A DNA stretch of 64,000 nt from Granulibacter bethesdensis (GCF_001889525.1 NZ_CP018192.1:62001-126000); one strand, 5' to 3'. Numbered from the stretch's first letter, positions 1 through 10,120 are shown. Numbers and translations are program-made. The notes: a model not told the origin generated them from the sequence alone.

Positions 1-673
1 GGCGATCAGCCGCCAGCTCGCGGCGGATGGGTATCACGTTCTGGTTCATGCGCATTCAAGTCCGGATAAGGCTCTGGCCTTGGTGGCCGCAATCCGTGCG
101 GATGGTGGAAGTGCGGAAGCACTGACCCTGGACCTGTCGGATTATAAGGCGGCGAACACGGCATTCTCTGACCTGGTTGAGCGTACACCCGTCCAGGTGC
201 TGGTGCACAACGCCGGGACGCATGACGATGTTCCGCTGGCAGGGATGGAAATCGAGCAGTGGCGTTCGGTGATTGATGTCTCGCTGAATGGATTTTTCGC
301 CTGCGTCAGACCGTTGTTGTTGCCCATGATGGCAACGCGTTGGGGGCGCATCGTGGCGATTTCATCGGTGTCGGCGCTGATCGGCAATCGTGGGCAGGCT
401 AATTATGCTGCCGCTAAAGCCGGCCTGATCGGGGCGGTCAAATCCCTGTCGATGGAAGTGGCGGCGCGGGGCATTACAGTGAACGCAGTGGCACCGGGCA
501 TTATTGAAAGCCCTGCGACGGCGGCCATGGATCCGGAGATGATTCGCCAGGCCGTTCCAGCGCGCCGGGCCGGCAAACCGGAAGAAGTGGCGGCGGCTGT
601 CTCGTTCCTGTGCGGCCGGAGCGCGGGTTACATCACCGGGCAGACCCTCTCGGTCAATGGCGGGATGGCATAG
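1..673 (+). CDS. SDR-family reductase, FabG-like (5' truncated by window edge)
   Basis: Short-chain dehydrogenase/reductase resembling 3-oxoacyl-ACP reductase, an NAD(P)H-dependent cytoplasmic enzyme. The frame is open from base 2, so the gene starts before the window and the GTG near base 80 is not the real start. Visible features are the NAG of the nucleotide-binding fold (VHNAGTHDD), the catalytic Ser region (AISSVSALIGN), the YxxxK pair (YAAAKAG) and the usual C-terminus ending TLSVNGGMA. Its last 20 bases overlap the end of the convergent exporter gene. Whether it acts in fatty-acid synthesis or on another carbonyl substrate cannot be decided from the fragment. Confidence 0.88.
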   Translation, partial: AISRQLAADGYHVLVHAHSSPDKALALVAAIRADGGSAEALTLDLSDYKAANTAFSDLVERTPVQVLVHNAGTHDDVPLAGMEIEQWRSVIDVSLNGFFACVRPLLLPMMATRWGRIVAISSVSALIGNRGQANYAAAKAGLIGAVKSLSMEVAARGITVNAVAPGIIESPATAAMDPEMIRQAVPARRAGKPEEVAAAVSFLCGRSAGYITGQTLSVNGGMA

Positions 674-1892
674 ACCAGCGCAGTCTAAAAAGATGCAGAC
701 CTTTGTTCCTTGATTCCGGCCGGAGTCTGTCGCCGATCAGGGAGCATATCCCTCCCAACACCATGAAGACGACCATGGGGCGTGGCGTGCCATCGGCCAG
801 CACCGCAACGCCTGTGCCAAATAGCGCGCCCAGCACATATTGAAGTGTGCCCATCAGGGCAGAAGCACTCCCGGCATGGGCTGCGTGCGGGCTGAGCGCA
901 CCGACTGCGGCGGTCGGGGTCAGGAACCCCTGAATCGACTGGGCGAGAAACAGCAGGATCATCATCCCGATCAGACCACCCAGGCCAGTATAGACATTCA
1001 CGATCAGCAGAGAGGCCAGCCAAAGATAGAGAGTGGTGCCGATCCGCAGGACACGATGCATTCCCAACCGTGGCAGGGCCAGATTATTAAGCTGGCTGCA
1101 CCCGATATAGCCGACCGCGTTCATCCCGAAGATCATGCCATAAACAGTCGGACTGATATGGTAATACTGGATAAAGGCGGCAGGTGATCCGGCCAGATAG
1201 GTAAATAGGGCTGCCACACAAAAGCCGCTGAGCATGGCATGGGTGATGAACACCCGTTCGCGCAGGATCGTGCCGTAGCGGATCACAATGCTGCCGGGGG
1301 ACAGCAGCAGTCTCTTTTCCGGTGCCAAGGTGTCGGGCAGGAACATGATCACCAGCACCACGCAGACCGCGCCATACAGACTGCCCAGCCAGAAAATGGC
1401 CCGCCACGACATCACAGACAGCATCATCCCCCCGAGTGTGGGCGCCAGCAGCGGCACTACACCCATGATCAGCATCAGGCGGGAGATCAGGCGTGCGGCT
1501 TCATGGCCGTCGGACATGTCCCTCACGATGGCGCGGGGTGTCACCATGCCGGCTGATCCGCCAAGGGCGGCAATCAGCCTGAACAGGGTAAAGCTCCATA
1601 AATCCGTGGCCAGGGCACAACCCGTTGAAGCCAGCGTATAGATCAGCATCCCGGCAATCAGCGGAATGCGGCGGCCCAACCGGTCGGACAGGGTTCCATT
1701 AGTCAGATGCCCGATAGCCAGCCCGACGAACCATGCTGCCAGCGTAATCTGGGCGGCGCCTTGATAATGGCCGCCAATATCGGCCTGTAACTGCGGGAAG
1801 GCCGGCAGATACATGTCGGTGGACATGGGCCCGACGGAGGTAACAAGACCCAGCAGGATGATCAGCGGGACGGAAAGAGGCGCGGAAGGCAT
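654..1892 (-). CDS. Bcr/CflA-type MFS drug/sugar exporter
   Basis: Inner-membrane major facilitator protein of 412 aa with about 12 hydrophobic segments, expected to export small molecules by proton antiport. The N-terminus (LGLVTSVGPMSTDMYLPAFP) is the signature start of the Bcr/CflA subfamily, and a loop motif DRLGRRIP follows TM2. The length is typical for the family. The ATG at 1892 is preceded by no strong Shine-Dalgarno. The gene converges on the SDR gene and is divergent from rho. Substrate is unknown; bicyclomycin-like resistance is only the family namesake. Bicyclomycin targets Rho, and rho is the adjacent divergent gene, which may be coincidence. Confidence 0.88.
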   Translation of the reverse strand: MPSAPLSVPLIILLGLVTSVGPMSTDMYLPAFPQLQADIGGHYQGAAQITLAAWFVGLAIGHLTNGTLSDRLGRRIPLIAGMLIYTLASTGCALATDLWSFTLFRLIAALGGSAGMVTPRAIVRDMSDGHEAARLISRLMLIMGVVPLLAPTLGGMMLSVMSWRAIFWLGSLYGAVCVVLVIMFLPDTLAPEKRLLLSPGSIVIRYGTILRERVFITHAMLSGFCVAALFTYLAGSPAAFIQYYHISPTVYGMIFGMNAVGYIGCSQLNNLALPRLGMHRVLRIGTTLYLWLASLLIVNVYTGLGGLIGMMILLFLAQSIQGFLTPTAAVGALSPHAAHAGSASALMGTLQYVLGALFGTGVAVLADGTPRPMVVFMVLGGICSLIGDRLRPESRNKGLHLFRLRWSMPSRH

Positions 1893-1993
1893 AACGCCGC
1901 CCGTACTACTCCCGGTCGATCAGGAGCAGCGAAAACTTCGCAGGGGCAGGAATGCAGGAACTCTGTTCCTTATACCATTTAAAGGCGATCTTC

Positions 1994-2022
1994 TTGACAG
2001 GATGGATATAAACTGCTTAGAG
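1994..2022 (+). promoter_or_regulatory. Candidate sigma70-type promoter for rho
   Basis: A consensus -35 TTGACA (1994-1999) is followed after 17 bases by TTAGAG (2017-2022). It would give a leader of roughly 145 nt before the rho ATG. The -10 match is mediocre, so the assignment is tentative. The rest of the 1893-2175 spacer shows no other clear element. Confidence 0.4.
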
Positions 2023-2175
2023 TGATTGTGAAACCGGCAATTCTCCACGCCGGCGCATGATCCTCCATTCCTGTCTCCTTCGCCGGTTTATCCGTGCGGT
2101 GCGTGTGTGGACGGTCGATCTGGTGACATTCCCCCTTCTGATGCTGTTCCTCTTTTATATATACTTCGGGCGCCC

Positions 2176-3450
2176 ATGCACCTCGCCGAATTAAAGGCTA
2201 AATCCCCCGCGGACCTTCTCAGCTTTGCTGAAAGCCTGCAGATCGAAAACGCATCATCCCTGCGTAAACAGGACATGATGTTCGCCATTCTCAAAAATCT
2301 GGCCGAAAATGATCAGGCGATCCATGGCGAAGGAACGCTGGAAATTCTGTCGGACGGTTTCGGCTTCCTGCGCAGCCCGGAAGCGAATTTCCTGCCCGGT
2401 CCGGATGATATCTATGTTTCCCCCAGCCAGGTGCGCCGCTTTGGCCTGCGCAATGGCGATACGGTCGGTGGACAAATCCGCGCGCCCAAGGATGGGGAGC
2501 GTTATTTCGCCCTGCTGAAGCTCGATACGGTCAATTTCGAGCCACCTGAATCTGTACGCCACCGCATCAACTTCGATAACCTCACCCCGCTCTATCCCGA
2601 TCAGCGCCTGAAGATGGAGGTGGAGAACTTTCAGTCCGTCGCCAAGGGGCCGGGCAAGGATTGTACTCCAAGGGTGATTGATCTGATCGCCCCGATCGGT
2701 AAGGGGCAGCGCGCCCTGATCGTGGCGCCGCCGCGTACCGGCAAGACGGTGATGTTGCAGAACATCGCCACTGCCATCGCGGAAAATCATCCGGAAGCCT
2801 TCCTGATGGTGCTGTTGATCGACGAGCGGCCGGAAGAAGTGACCGATATGGCCCGCAGTGTGAAGGGAGAGGTCATCGCCTCCACCTTTGATGAGCCGGC
2901 TACCCGGCATGTGCAGGTCTCCGAGATGGTGCTGGAAAAGGCCAAGCGTCTGGTGGAGCACAAGCGGGATGTCGTGATTCTGCTGGACAGCATTACTCGT
3001 CTGGCGCGTGCCTATAACACCGTCGTGCCATCATCGGGCAAGGTTCTGACCGGTGGCGTGGATGCCAATGCATTGCAGCGGCCGAAGCGCTTCTTTGGTG
3101 CGGCGCGTAATATTGAGGAAGGTGGCAGTCTCACGATTATCGCGACGGCTCTGATCGATACCGGCAGCCGTATGGACGAAGTTATCTTCGAGGAGTTCAA
3201 GGGCACCGGCAACAGTGAACTGGTGCTGGACCGCAAGCTGTCCGACAAGCGCACCTTCCCGGCGATCGATATCACCAAGAGTGGTACCCGTAAGGAAGAA
3301 ATGCTGGTGGATAAGGCCACTTTGTCGAAGATGTGGGTGCTGCGGCGTATCCTCAACCCGATGGGCACCACCGATGCGATGGACTTCCTGCTCGACAAGC
3401 TGAAATACAGTAAGACGAATCAGGATTTCTTCGATGCAATGAACACCTGA
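2176..3450 (+). CDS. rho: Transcription termination factor Rho
   Basis: Hexameric RNA-dependent ATPase that terminates transcription; 424 aa versus 419 in E. coli. The start ATG at 2176 ([15 protein letters not shown]) matches the usual Rho N-terminus; the frame is open about 70 bases further upstream but that stretch is not Rho-like. Order of domains: N-terminal helical domain, cold-shock-like RNA-binding domain around residues 50-130 ([13 protein letters not shown]), Walker A (APPRTGKTV), Walker B ([16 protein letters not shown]), and the Q/R-loop region. No key residue is missing. A strong intrinsic terminator follows the stop codon directly. Confidence 0.98.
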   Translation: MHLAELKAKSPADLLSFAESLQIENASSLRKQDMMFAILKNLAENDQAIHGEGTLEILSDGFGFLRSPEANFLPGPDDIYVSPSQVRRFGLRNGDTVGGQIRAPKDGERYFALLKLDTVNFEPPESVRHRINFDNLTPLYPDQRLKMEVENFQSVAKGPGKDCTPRVIDLIAPIGKGQRALIVAPPRTGKTVMLQNIATAIAENHPEAFLMVLLIDERPEEVTDMARSVKGEVIASTFDEPATRHVQVSEMVLEKAKRLVEHKRDVVILLDSITRLARAYNTVVPSSGKVLTGGVDANALQRPKRFFGAARNIEEGGSLTIIATALIDTGSRMDEVIFEEFKGTGNSELVLDRKLSDKRTFPAIDITKSGTRKEEMLVDKATLSKMWVLRRILNPMGTTDAMDFLLDKLKYSKTNQDFFDAMNT

Positions 3451-3451
3451 T

Positions 3452-3480
3452 AAAATGGCCCGGAAACGGGCCATTTTTTT
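3452..3480 (+). terminator. Intrinsic terminator of rho
   Basis: An 11-bp perfect stem (3452-3462 with 3467-3477), GAAA tetraloop, then an uninterrupted T run. It begins two bases after the rho stop codon. The annotated frame of the next gene begins inside it at 3455. Confidence 0.93.
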
Positions 3481-5392
3481 CGTCTTTACGTCGCATCAAC
3501 GTTGCGAAAAATTTCTTATTTCTAATTTTATTCCGACATGCGAAATATCCCTTAGTATATCTGTAAATACGGGGGTTGTTCGCGCAGTGGTTGTATTTTG
3601 CAGACTTCGTTCAGCCCACGGTACTATTGTCTGCGCCAGCACCAGTAATGGGCAGTTATCTCATCTTCCGGTTGATAAAATAGCCAGTTCTGAACATGAA
3701 CCCGTTTATATTGCCCGCTTTGCGCATGCACCGCTTTATGGATTTGCTTTTCGGCTATCCGGGCCGCTAAATTTATCCTTTATCGGAAATCAGGCTGAAC
3801 AATCCAGTCTTGTAGGGATAAAAATTTATCAGGCTGATACAGGGAAATTTACACTTTTTTCTTTTCCTGGCTATTATTTTTCATCCGCTCCGGGAGGAAG
3901 GCAGAATGCTTGTGCCGCAGCCAGAGGTGGATGGGAAATTTATACGCTGGAACAAACTGCTGACATACAGGCGCCTGATGATGTGGCGCAGTGTTTGGCC
4001 ATGCTTGAAAAAATCCTTTCCAAACCGCTTTCTGTTGAGCGCCTGATCCAGAGTATAGAGCCAGCAGATGCGTCTGACACCGCTCTGGTCAGAACTGTTT
4101 TTCAGGCTTTATTTTTCCTCCTGCCTTACGATGATATTGATAGATTATCGGGTCGGATTGCAGGCGATTTACATCTTCTCAATGCTGTCAGAGCCATTTT
4201 TCCTGATGATTTCTGGTTGCAGACGGCACTGCCGGATTTAAAAAAATGGCAGATCGATCAACGGTCACTGCCTGAAACGCTGAGTATCGGACCGGACAGG
4301 GATTATTTGCAACGGACGGGCCAGAATTCTCATCCGACTTCTCTGGGATTTCTCTGTAACTTTGTTGGAAGATCGCAGATAGAACCACGCAAAAATGCCT
4401 GTGTGGTGACAACGGCGCGTAATGAAGGCGTCTATATTCTGGAGTGGATCGCCCATTATCAGGCAATGGGTTTTGAGCATATATTCTTTTATTCAAACAA
4501 TAATGATGATGGCTCAGAGCAGCTTCTGAAAGTGCTCGCCAAAGAAGGAATTATTACCTATATTGATAATATTCTTGGAGCCGGGGGCAGCGCGCAGTCA
4601 AAAGCATTCGGGCACGCTCTCAGTCAGGCACCTTATGTGCTGGATTTTCGATGGGCACTGCTATGTGATCTCGATGAATTCCTTGTTCTGGACCAGAAAT
4701 TTTTCTCCAGTATTCAGGATTATCTTGAATGGCAGGAAGCATTTCCAACCGATTTGATTGCGATCAACTGGGTTGAATTTGGCCCCAACGGTCAGAGCAG
4801 ATGGAACAACCGGCCTCTGATGGAGCGTTTTCAAAAACGCCCGTCTGAAGCACTGCCTGCTGTCAAATCCCTGGTTAAACCTCACAGATTTTTTCATTCC
4901 CAACCTCATTTTCCTGTTGTGGAACGGAACAGACCAATCTGGAGAAGGGATGCCGGCGGAAATAAATTGCCCTATCTGCCGTCAGATGAGGCAACGGCTG
5001 CGAATGCAAATCTGCATGAACGATATGCTTCGCTCAATCATTACTGGCATAAATCTGTGGAAGAGTTTCTCTGGAAAGCATCCAGAAATCGGGGGAATCG
5101 CCCGATGACAAAAGAACAAACAACACAAAATGTTACCCCTGAAGTGGCGCAGAGGTATCTGACTTTATACAAGTCTAATAATGAAAAAGAGGCAAGTTAT
5201 ACAGGATATTTTATTGATAAAATTTATCAAAACAAGGAAAAAATTCTTAACATTCCATCAATTAGACACATAAATAATAATATTGAAGATTTATTTAGGG
5301 AAAATATAGATAAAACAGTACAATTTTTTAAAAATGATGCGTCATTTATTGGAAATTCTGTTTGTAGAGATTTGCTTGAATTGTTGAAATAA
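3455..5392 (+). CDS. Large two-domain glycosyltransferase (Glyco_tranf_2_4 / GT92-like)
   Basis: Predicted cytoplasmic glycosyltransferase, 645 aa from the furthest ATG. The C-terminal half carries a GT2-like domain: TTARNEGVYILEWIAHY around residue 315, then SNNNDDGS, and an acidic metal-binding motif CDLDEFLVLD around residue 405. The N-terminal 200 residues are beta-rich and of unknown function. The start is uncertain: the ATG at 3455 lies inside the rho terminator and has no Shine-Dalgarno, and the only other upstream in-frame choice is GTG at 3587. Base composition is clearly more AT-rich than the flanks, especially in the last 250 bases, suggesting transfer. The next gene begins 10 bases later, so the two are probably cotranscribed. 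Acceptor and sugar are unknown. Confidence 0.7.
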   Translation: MARKRAIFFVFTSHQRCEKFLISNFIPTCEISLSISVNTGVVRAVVVFCRLRSAHGTIVCASTSNGQLSHLPVDKIASSEHEPVYIARFAHAPLYGFAFRLSGPLNLSFIGNQAEQSSLVGIKIYQADTGKFTLFSFPGYYFSSAPGGRQNACAAARGGWEIYTLEQTADIQAPDDVAQCLAMLEKILSKPLSVERLIQSIEPADASDTALVRTVFQALFFLLPYDDIDRLSGRIAGDLHLLNAVRAIFPDDFWLQTALPDLKKWQIDQRSLPETLSIGPDRDYLQRTGQNSHPTSLGFLCNFVGRSQIEPRKNACVVTTARNEGVYILEWIAHYQAMGFEHIFFYSNNNDDGSEQLLKVLAKEGIITYIDNILGAGGSAQSKAFGHALSQAPYVLDFRWALLCDLDEFLVLDQKFFSSIQDYLEWQEAFPTDLIAINWVEFGPNGQSRWNNRPLMERFQKRPSEALPAVKSLVKPHRFFHSQPHFPVVERNRPIWRRDAGGNKLPYLPSDEATAANANLHERYASLNHYWHKSVEEFLWKASRNRGNRPMTKEQTTQNVTPEVAQRYLTLYKSNNEKEASYTGYFIDKIYQNKEKILNIPSIRHINNNIEDLFRENIDKTVQFFKNDASFIGNSVCRDLLELLK

Positions 5393-5402
5393 AAAATCGG
5401 GA

Positions 5403-7025
5403 ATGGGTTTCATGCAGGCAAATACTGTGCTGAAAAATTTTGCTCTGGTATGGGTATGTGGCGGAATTTTGCTTTGGACTGGTCCTGCCTCTGCTGCACA
5501 GGTCGAGAGTCATTCCGATTTAGCAAAGATGATCGAGAATACCAATTTATGGGCAATTATACATGATCTAGAAAACAAGAAAAATACGCTTTTCCAAAGT
5601 CCGGAGGAAATAAGAATTTTATCAGGCCCTTTTGTCGTCTCGAAGCATGTTTCGGGTGCTGAAGATTATGGTGTGGCAGCGGCTTTTATAGCTAACCAGC
5701 CCCGTTCTCCTGTGACAGCAGCCGGGATTACAGGAGGTTTTTATTCAAGGCCGGAGATGCGTGCAGAATATGGTGGCCGGGATACCGCCGGGATTTATGT
5801 GACCAATAATGCCTTACCGGCACTGATTTTTTTGCCTGATGCTCACCTCGAAGATCAGAAAAACCCGACTTTGATGGATGGCACACCCAGTCGAAAATAT
5901 ATCAAGGATGTGGCAACCAAAGCGAAAAAAATCATACCCCCTTCGGTGGCGGAGGGAACAAGAATCGTCACCAGCCTGTCAGCAGATCAGGTCAGGCAGC
6001 TACAGCCGGGCATGTATGTCGAGGCAGGGAAAGGATGGAGTGCTGCTCTCGTTGGTTGGGATTCCGCAGGGCATTGGCTTGATGTCGATAGCTGGGTGGC
6101 ATCCACTGGAAAAACGACCTTTATCGGATTCCGTCCGGTGTCGGGGAACGGGACTATTCCAATCAGTGTCGGCATCACAACTCGGGTTTATGGAATAAAT
6201 ACCATCACACGCTGTCAGAAAGATGCTTTTTTACAGCGTGAAAAATATCCACCTTCCTGTATCAATTATGAAGGCTCCAATATCAACTGGGGGCCAGATA
6301 TCAAAAGGGATGAATTCAATCCGGATTCTGATAGGCCAAATATGTTCGGCATTTATCTCAGTGCGGATGGCAATCTTCAGGGCAGTGCATTTTTGGCACA
6401 AAACCACTGGGACAAAGGGTTTGTAACAGGGCGCACGGCAGGTGAATATGCAGGATTCCTTCATGCCGGGGACAGGAATCCTCAGGAAGGGGGCTTTGTG
6501 ACTCAGCAGGAGGAAGGAAGGGCTTTTTCTGTCAGACCTGCATCCCGCTTGCATGCGGGGACGGGTGAACGGCCTTTTGAAGTGAATGCCGCCAATGGAT
6601 GTATCACCAGTTCGGCGATAGTCGGGCATGAAAGCCAGCATTGCACAGTGACCGGAAAAACCCAGTCTCAGGAAGCTATTGAATTAACACGTGATGGAAA
6701 ATCACCCTCGGTCAATTCTCTTCTGGTTGTATTACCGGACAGATCACAAATGCTTCTGCATGCAACTGTTCAGGCATATCAGCCGGAAAACAAAAAATCA
6801 GGCGCGTGGGAGCTACGCTGTCTCTACACAAGGGAAGGCAAAGCGATCACCGTGCGTGGGCAAAGTCTGACACCTTTTCTGCCCTTCAGTGCTGCCGCCG
6901 GTATGCATGTCGCATGTGTAGTCGGGAGCACAGGCATGCAAGCCTCTATTCAGGTTTCATCGGACGGTACGGCTGCAACAGTCTGGCAGGCTGCTTATGA
7001 TGCGGAGACTGTAACCCACCCTTGA
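5403..7025 (+). CDS. Exported protein of unknown function
   Basis: Not recognised. 540 aa starting with a Sec signal peptide (hydrophobic FALVWVCGGILLW, cleavage likely after PASAA), so it should be periplasmic, surface-bound or secreted. ATG at 5403 or 5412 could be the start; both are close to a GGGAATGGG stretch. The mature part is polar and beta-rich, with few cysteines, and no lipobox, transmembrane segment or enzymatic motif stands out. It sits 10 bases after one glycosyltransferase and 180 bases before another, so a role with a surface glycan or glycosylated partner is plausible but only from context. Confidence 0.7.
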   Translation: MGFMQANTVLKNFALVWVCGGILLWTGPASAAQVESHSDLAKMIENTNLWAIIHDLENKKNTLFQSPEEIRILSGPFVVSKHVSGAEDYGVAAAFIANQPRSPVTAAGITGGFYSRPEMRAEYGGRDTAGIYVTNNALPALIFLPDAHLEDQKNPTLMDGTPSRKYIKDVATKAKKIIPPSVAEGTRIVTSLSADQVRQLQPGMYVEAGKGWSAALVGWDSAGHWLDVDSWVASTGKTTFIGFRPVSGNGTIPISVGITTRVYGINTITRCQKDAFLQREKYPPSCINYEGSNINWGPDIKRDEFNPDSDRPNMFGIYLSADGNLQGSAFLAQNHWDKGFVTGRTAGEYAGFLHAGDRNPQEGGFVTQQEEGRAFSVRPASRLHAGTGERPFEVNAANGCITSSAIVGHESQHCTVTGKTQSQEAIELTRDGKSPSVNSLLVVLPDRSQMLLHATVQAYQPENKKSGAWELRCLYTREGKAITVRGQSLTPFLPFSAAAGMHVACVVGSTGMQASIQVSSDGTAATVWQAAYDAETVTHP

Positions 7026-7205
7026 TCAGGGAATTTATTCTCATCGTAAAATTCTGCTCCCCTTGTTTCCATACCCAACAATGGTAAAGATAATTTCTGA
7101 GGCGACGAAAGGGATTGGTATTTCATCGTCTCCCCGTCGCCGTTGTCGGTGGCGCGCACGGGTTGGGAGTTCGTTTTTTGAGATCATTGCGGTACTGACA
7201 GACAA

Positions 7206-8042
7206 ATGGTCATGAGCAGAATTGCCTTATGCATGAATGTCCGCGATGAGGCCCGTGATATTGCGGAATGGATCGCGTTTCACGGCGCTGTTGGCTTTCA
7301 CTCACAGATTATTTTCGATAATCGTTCCACTGATTCGACCTCTGAGATAATCAAGGCCGCATCAAAAGTGCTTGATGTGCGTTATCATCATTGGGATCGG
7401 ACGGATTCACGATATCAGGTGGATGCCTATTTTACAGCCTGCCATGTCTATCGGCATGAATTTGACTGGATCGCTTTTGTCGATTCAGATGAGTATCTGA
7501 TGCCGGAATTTCCTGTTCACATGGCGGAATATCTGGATGGTTTCAAAGATCGGGAAGTGGGGGGAATTGGCGTCAACTGGGCCACTTACGGCTCCAGCGG
7601 GCTAGTCGATTTTCCGTCTGGACTGATTGCGGAAAGTTTCACCAGACGTTCCAGCGCAGATTTTTTCCCCAATCGGCATATCAAGTCGATTGTTCGTCCG
7701 CTGTCAGTCATATCCTGCGATAATCCACATTGGTTCAACACGGATGCTCCTTATATGGATGCAGCCGGTAATCCCCTAGAATGGTATGTTTCAGATCAGG
7801 GTGAAGTGGTGAAAGGGCTGACGAAAGCGATCCCTGATTATAAGGGGGCAAGAATCAATCATTATTTTACCCGTTCTCTGGCGCATTGGAAGCGCAAGGT
7901 TAATCGTGGGTATCCAGCGGATATTGCCATCCGTAAAATGGAAGAATTTGAATATTATAATAGAAATGAAATAGAAGATCCTATTGCTGTTCGATACATG
8001 CATAATGTCCTGAAAATTCTTGATCGTATTGGTAATCCCTGA
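7206..8042 (+). CDS. Glycosyltransferase family 2-like (Glyco_tranf_2_4)
   Basis: A compact 278-aa glycosyltransferase related to the C-terminal half of the gene at 3455. It shows the same order of motifs: CMNVRDEARDIAEWIAFHGA at residues 10-29, DNRSTDSTSE, and a metal-binding FVDSDEYLMP near residue 95. A conserved-looking NHYFTRS segment lies near the C-terminus. There are no membrane segments, so it is cytoplasmic. ATG at 7206 or 7212 may start it; neither has a clear Shine-Dalgarno. Donor and acceptor sugars cannot be told. It probably belongs with the two genes upstream as an acquired surface-glycan patch. Confidence 0.8.
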   Translation: MVMSRIALCMNVRDEARDIAEWIAFHGAVGFHSQIIFDNRSTDSTSEIIKAASKVLDVRYHHWDRTDSRYQVDAYFTACHVYRHEFDWIAFVDSDEYLMPEFPVHMAEYLDGFKDREVGGIGVNWATYGSSGLVDFPSGLIAESFTRRSSADFFPNRHIKSIVRPLSVISCDNPHWFNTDAPYMDAAGNPLEWYVSDQGEVVKGLTKAIPDYKGARINHYFTRSLAHWKRKVNRGYPADIAIRKMEEFEYYNRNEIEDPIAVRYMHNVLKILDRIGNP

Positions 8043-8145
8043 GATTCGATTGCACATGCGATCAGGGGTGGCAGGGCTTGCTGCAGATAGGGCGCGTGGC
8101 TAGACGATTGATGGTGGGTGCGCCCTTTATGGCAATGGCAGGAGC

Positions 8146-8634
8146 ATGATAGTGTTTGCAACGGCTGATCTGGTGGATGCTTATCAGGATCGTCTCTGCT
8201 CCTGCTTTATCCAGTTTGCCAGCTATGGCGGCCATGCACGTTTCAGCGGGCCGGTCCGGACCATTCGTACCTATGAAGATAATGCCCTGATCAAGGCGAC
8301 CCTCTCTTCCCCCGGTCAGGGGGCTGTGCTGGTCATTGATGGGGGTGGATCATTGCGCTCCGCCCTTGTGGGGGATGTGATTGCTGGCTTGGCGGTCACA
8401 AATGGCTGGGCCGGCATCGTCGCCTGGGGCGTGGTACGGGATAGCGTGGCGCTCAAAACCCTGCAGATCGGGATCAAGGCGCTCGGAACCAATCCGTGGA
8501 AAAGCGGCAAAGCCGGTTCCGGTGTATTGGATGGGCCTGTTTCTTTCGGCGGTGTGACCTTTGCAGCCGGTGACTGGGTTTATGCCGACGAAGACGGACT
8601 CCTCGTCAGCGCAGGCGGTGCGCTGCCTCTTTAA
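8146..8634 (+). CDS. rraA: RraA family protein (RNase E regulator / HMG aldolase fold)
   Basis: 162 aa, full length for RraA. Family motifs are the glycine-rich GGGSLRSALVGD around residue 66 and GVVRDSVAL around residue 100. RraA proteins bind and inhibit RNase E; close relatives are 4-hydroxy-4-methyl-2-oxoglutarate/oxaloacetate lyases, and the Arg-Asp of GVVRDS also belongs to that aldolase site, so the activity cannot be settled here. A GGAG at 8141-8144 is one base from the ATG at 8146 but well spaced for GTG at 8152, which may be the real start. ahcY follows about 100 bases later on the same strand. Confidence 0.88.
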   Translation: MIVFATADLVDAYQDRLCSCFIQFASYGGHARFSGPVRTIRTYEDNALIKATLSSPGQGAVLVIDGGGSLRSALVGDVIAGLAVTNGWAGIVAWGVVRDSVALKTLQIGIKALGTNPWKSGKAGSGVLDGPVSFGGVTFAAGDWVYADEDGLLVSAGGALPL

Positions 8635-8736
8635 TATTATGAGACTGACACAGGGATGCGCTTGCATCTGCCGGGTGCAAACGGCTAGGGTCCACCTCAA
8701 GATATAAATATATCCTTATGTATTACGGAGAGCAGC

Positions 8737-10047
8737 ATGCCCGATACAGCGGTCGCTGAAGACTACAAGGTTCGCGATATTGGTCTGGCCGACTGGGGCC
8801 GGAAGGAAATCCGGATGGCCGAGGATGAAATGCCCGGCCTGATGGCGCTGCGGGAAGAATATGGCAACAGCAAGCCTCTGGCAGGGGCGCGTATTGCCGG
8901 CTGTCTGCACATGACCATCCAGACCGCTGTGCTGATCGAAACGCTGACGGCGCTGGGGGCGACGGTGCGCTGGTCCTCCTGTAATATTTTCTCGACGCAG
9001 GACCACGCTGCAGCTGGGATCGCGGCCGCCGGTATCCCGGTTTTCGCCTGGAAGGGGCTGTCAGAAGAAGAATTCTGGTGGTGCATTGAGCAGACTGTCC
9101 GTGGCCCGGATGGCTGGACCCCGAACATGATCCTGGATGATGGCGGCGATCTGACCGTGCTGATGCACGACAAGTATCCCGAGATGCTGAAGGATGTCCG
9201 TGGCCTGTCGGAAGAAACAACGACCGGTGTCCATCGTCTGTGGGAAATGGCCAAAGCCGGTAAACTGCTGACCCCTGCGATCAACGTTAATGACAGCGTT
9301 ACGAAGTCGAAATTCGACAATCTGTACGGCTGCCGTGAAAGCCTGGTGGATGGTATCCGCCGTGGCACTGACGTCATGATGGCAGGCAAGATCGCGGTCG
9401 TTGCCGGATTCGGCGATGTTGGCAAAGGCTCGGCAGCGTCGCTGCGCAATGCGGGTTGCCGCGTTCTGGTGACCGAGATTGATCCGATCTGCGCACTGCA
9501 GGCGGCGATGGAAGGTTATGAAGTCGTCACCATGGATGAGGCCGCCTCACGTGGTGATTTGTTCGTGACCGCCACCGGCAATGTGGATGTCATCACCATC
9601 GACCATATGCGCGCCATGAAGAACCGGGCCATCGTCTGCAACATTGGCCACTTCGATTCCGAGATCCAGATCGAGAGCCTGCGTAATTATCGTTGGGAAA
9701 ACGTGAAGCCGCAGGTGGACGAGGTCGTGTTCCCCGATGGCAAGCGCCTGATCATCCTGTCGGAAGGCCGTCTGGTGAATTTGGGTAATGCAACAGGCCA
9801 TCCGAGCTTCGTGATGAGCGCGAGCTTCACCAATCAGGTTCTGGCTCAGATTGAACTCTGGCAGGCGAAGCCGGGCCAATATCTGCCGAACCATGTTTAC
9901 ACGCTGCCGAAGCACCTTGATGAAAAGGTGGCGGCCCTGCACCTTGCCAAGGTAGGAGCGAAGCTGACGAAGCTTTCTGACAAACAGGCCGAGTATATCG
10001 GTGTTTCTCAGGCTGGTCCGTTCAAGCATGATCTGTATCGTTATTGA
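8737..10047 (+). CDS. ahcY: Adenosylhomocysteinase
   Basis: Hydrolyses S-adenosylhomocysteine to homocysteine and adenosine, closing the methyl cycle. 436 aa with the usual features: the N-terminal catalytic domain with [13 protein letters not shown], the NAD-binding [17 protein letters not shown] around residues 225-240, and the conserved C-terminal tail ending KHDLYRY. The ATG is preceded by GGAG at a good distance. An intrinsic terminator follows. The enzyme would recycle homocysteine toward the metZ pathway elsewhere in the window and would handle SAH from methylation reactions. Confidence 0.98.
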   Translation: MPDTAVAEDYKVRDIGLADWGRKEIRMAEDEMPGLMALREEYGNSKPLAGARIAGCLHMTIQTAVLIETLTALGATVRWSSCNIFSTQDHAAAGIAAAGIPVFAWKGLSEEEFWWCIEQTVRGPDGWTPNMILDDGGDLTVLMHDKYPEMLKDVRGLSEETTTGVHRLWEMAKAGKLLTPAINVNDSVTKSKFDNLYGCRESLVDGIRRGTDVMMAGKIAVVAGFGDVGKGSAASLRNAGCRVLVTEIDPICALQAAMEGYEVVTMDEAASRGDLFVTATGNVDVITIDHMRAMKNRAIVCNIGHFDSEIQIESLRNYRWENVKPQVDEVVFPDGKRLIILSEGRLVNLGNATGHPSFVMSASFTNQVLAQIELWQAKPGQYLPNHVYTLPKHLDEKVAALHLAKVGAKLTKLSDKQAEYIGVSQAGPFKHDLYRY

Positions 10048-10088
10048 GTATTATTAATATCTGATATTTTTTATTGTTTATTTTTAGT

Positions 10089-10120
10089 AAAGGCGGCCTT
10101 TCAGAGGTCGCCTTTATTAT
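10089..10120 (+). terminator. Intrinsic terminator of ahcY
   Basis: An 11-bp stem with one G-T pair (10089-10099 with 10105-10115), 5-base loop, and a T-rich tail. It begins about 40 bases after the ahcY stop. Confidence 0.88.

Noticed and set aside
8635-8736. Possible SAH or other riboswitch before ahcY
   Set aside because: A 5-bp hairpin (8655-8659 with 8664-8668) and a CTAGGGTCC string are present, but the conserved core of the SAH riboswitch is not, and the guanidine-type box is incomplete.
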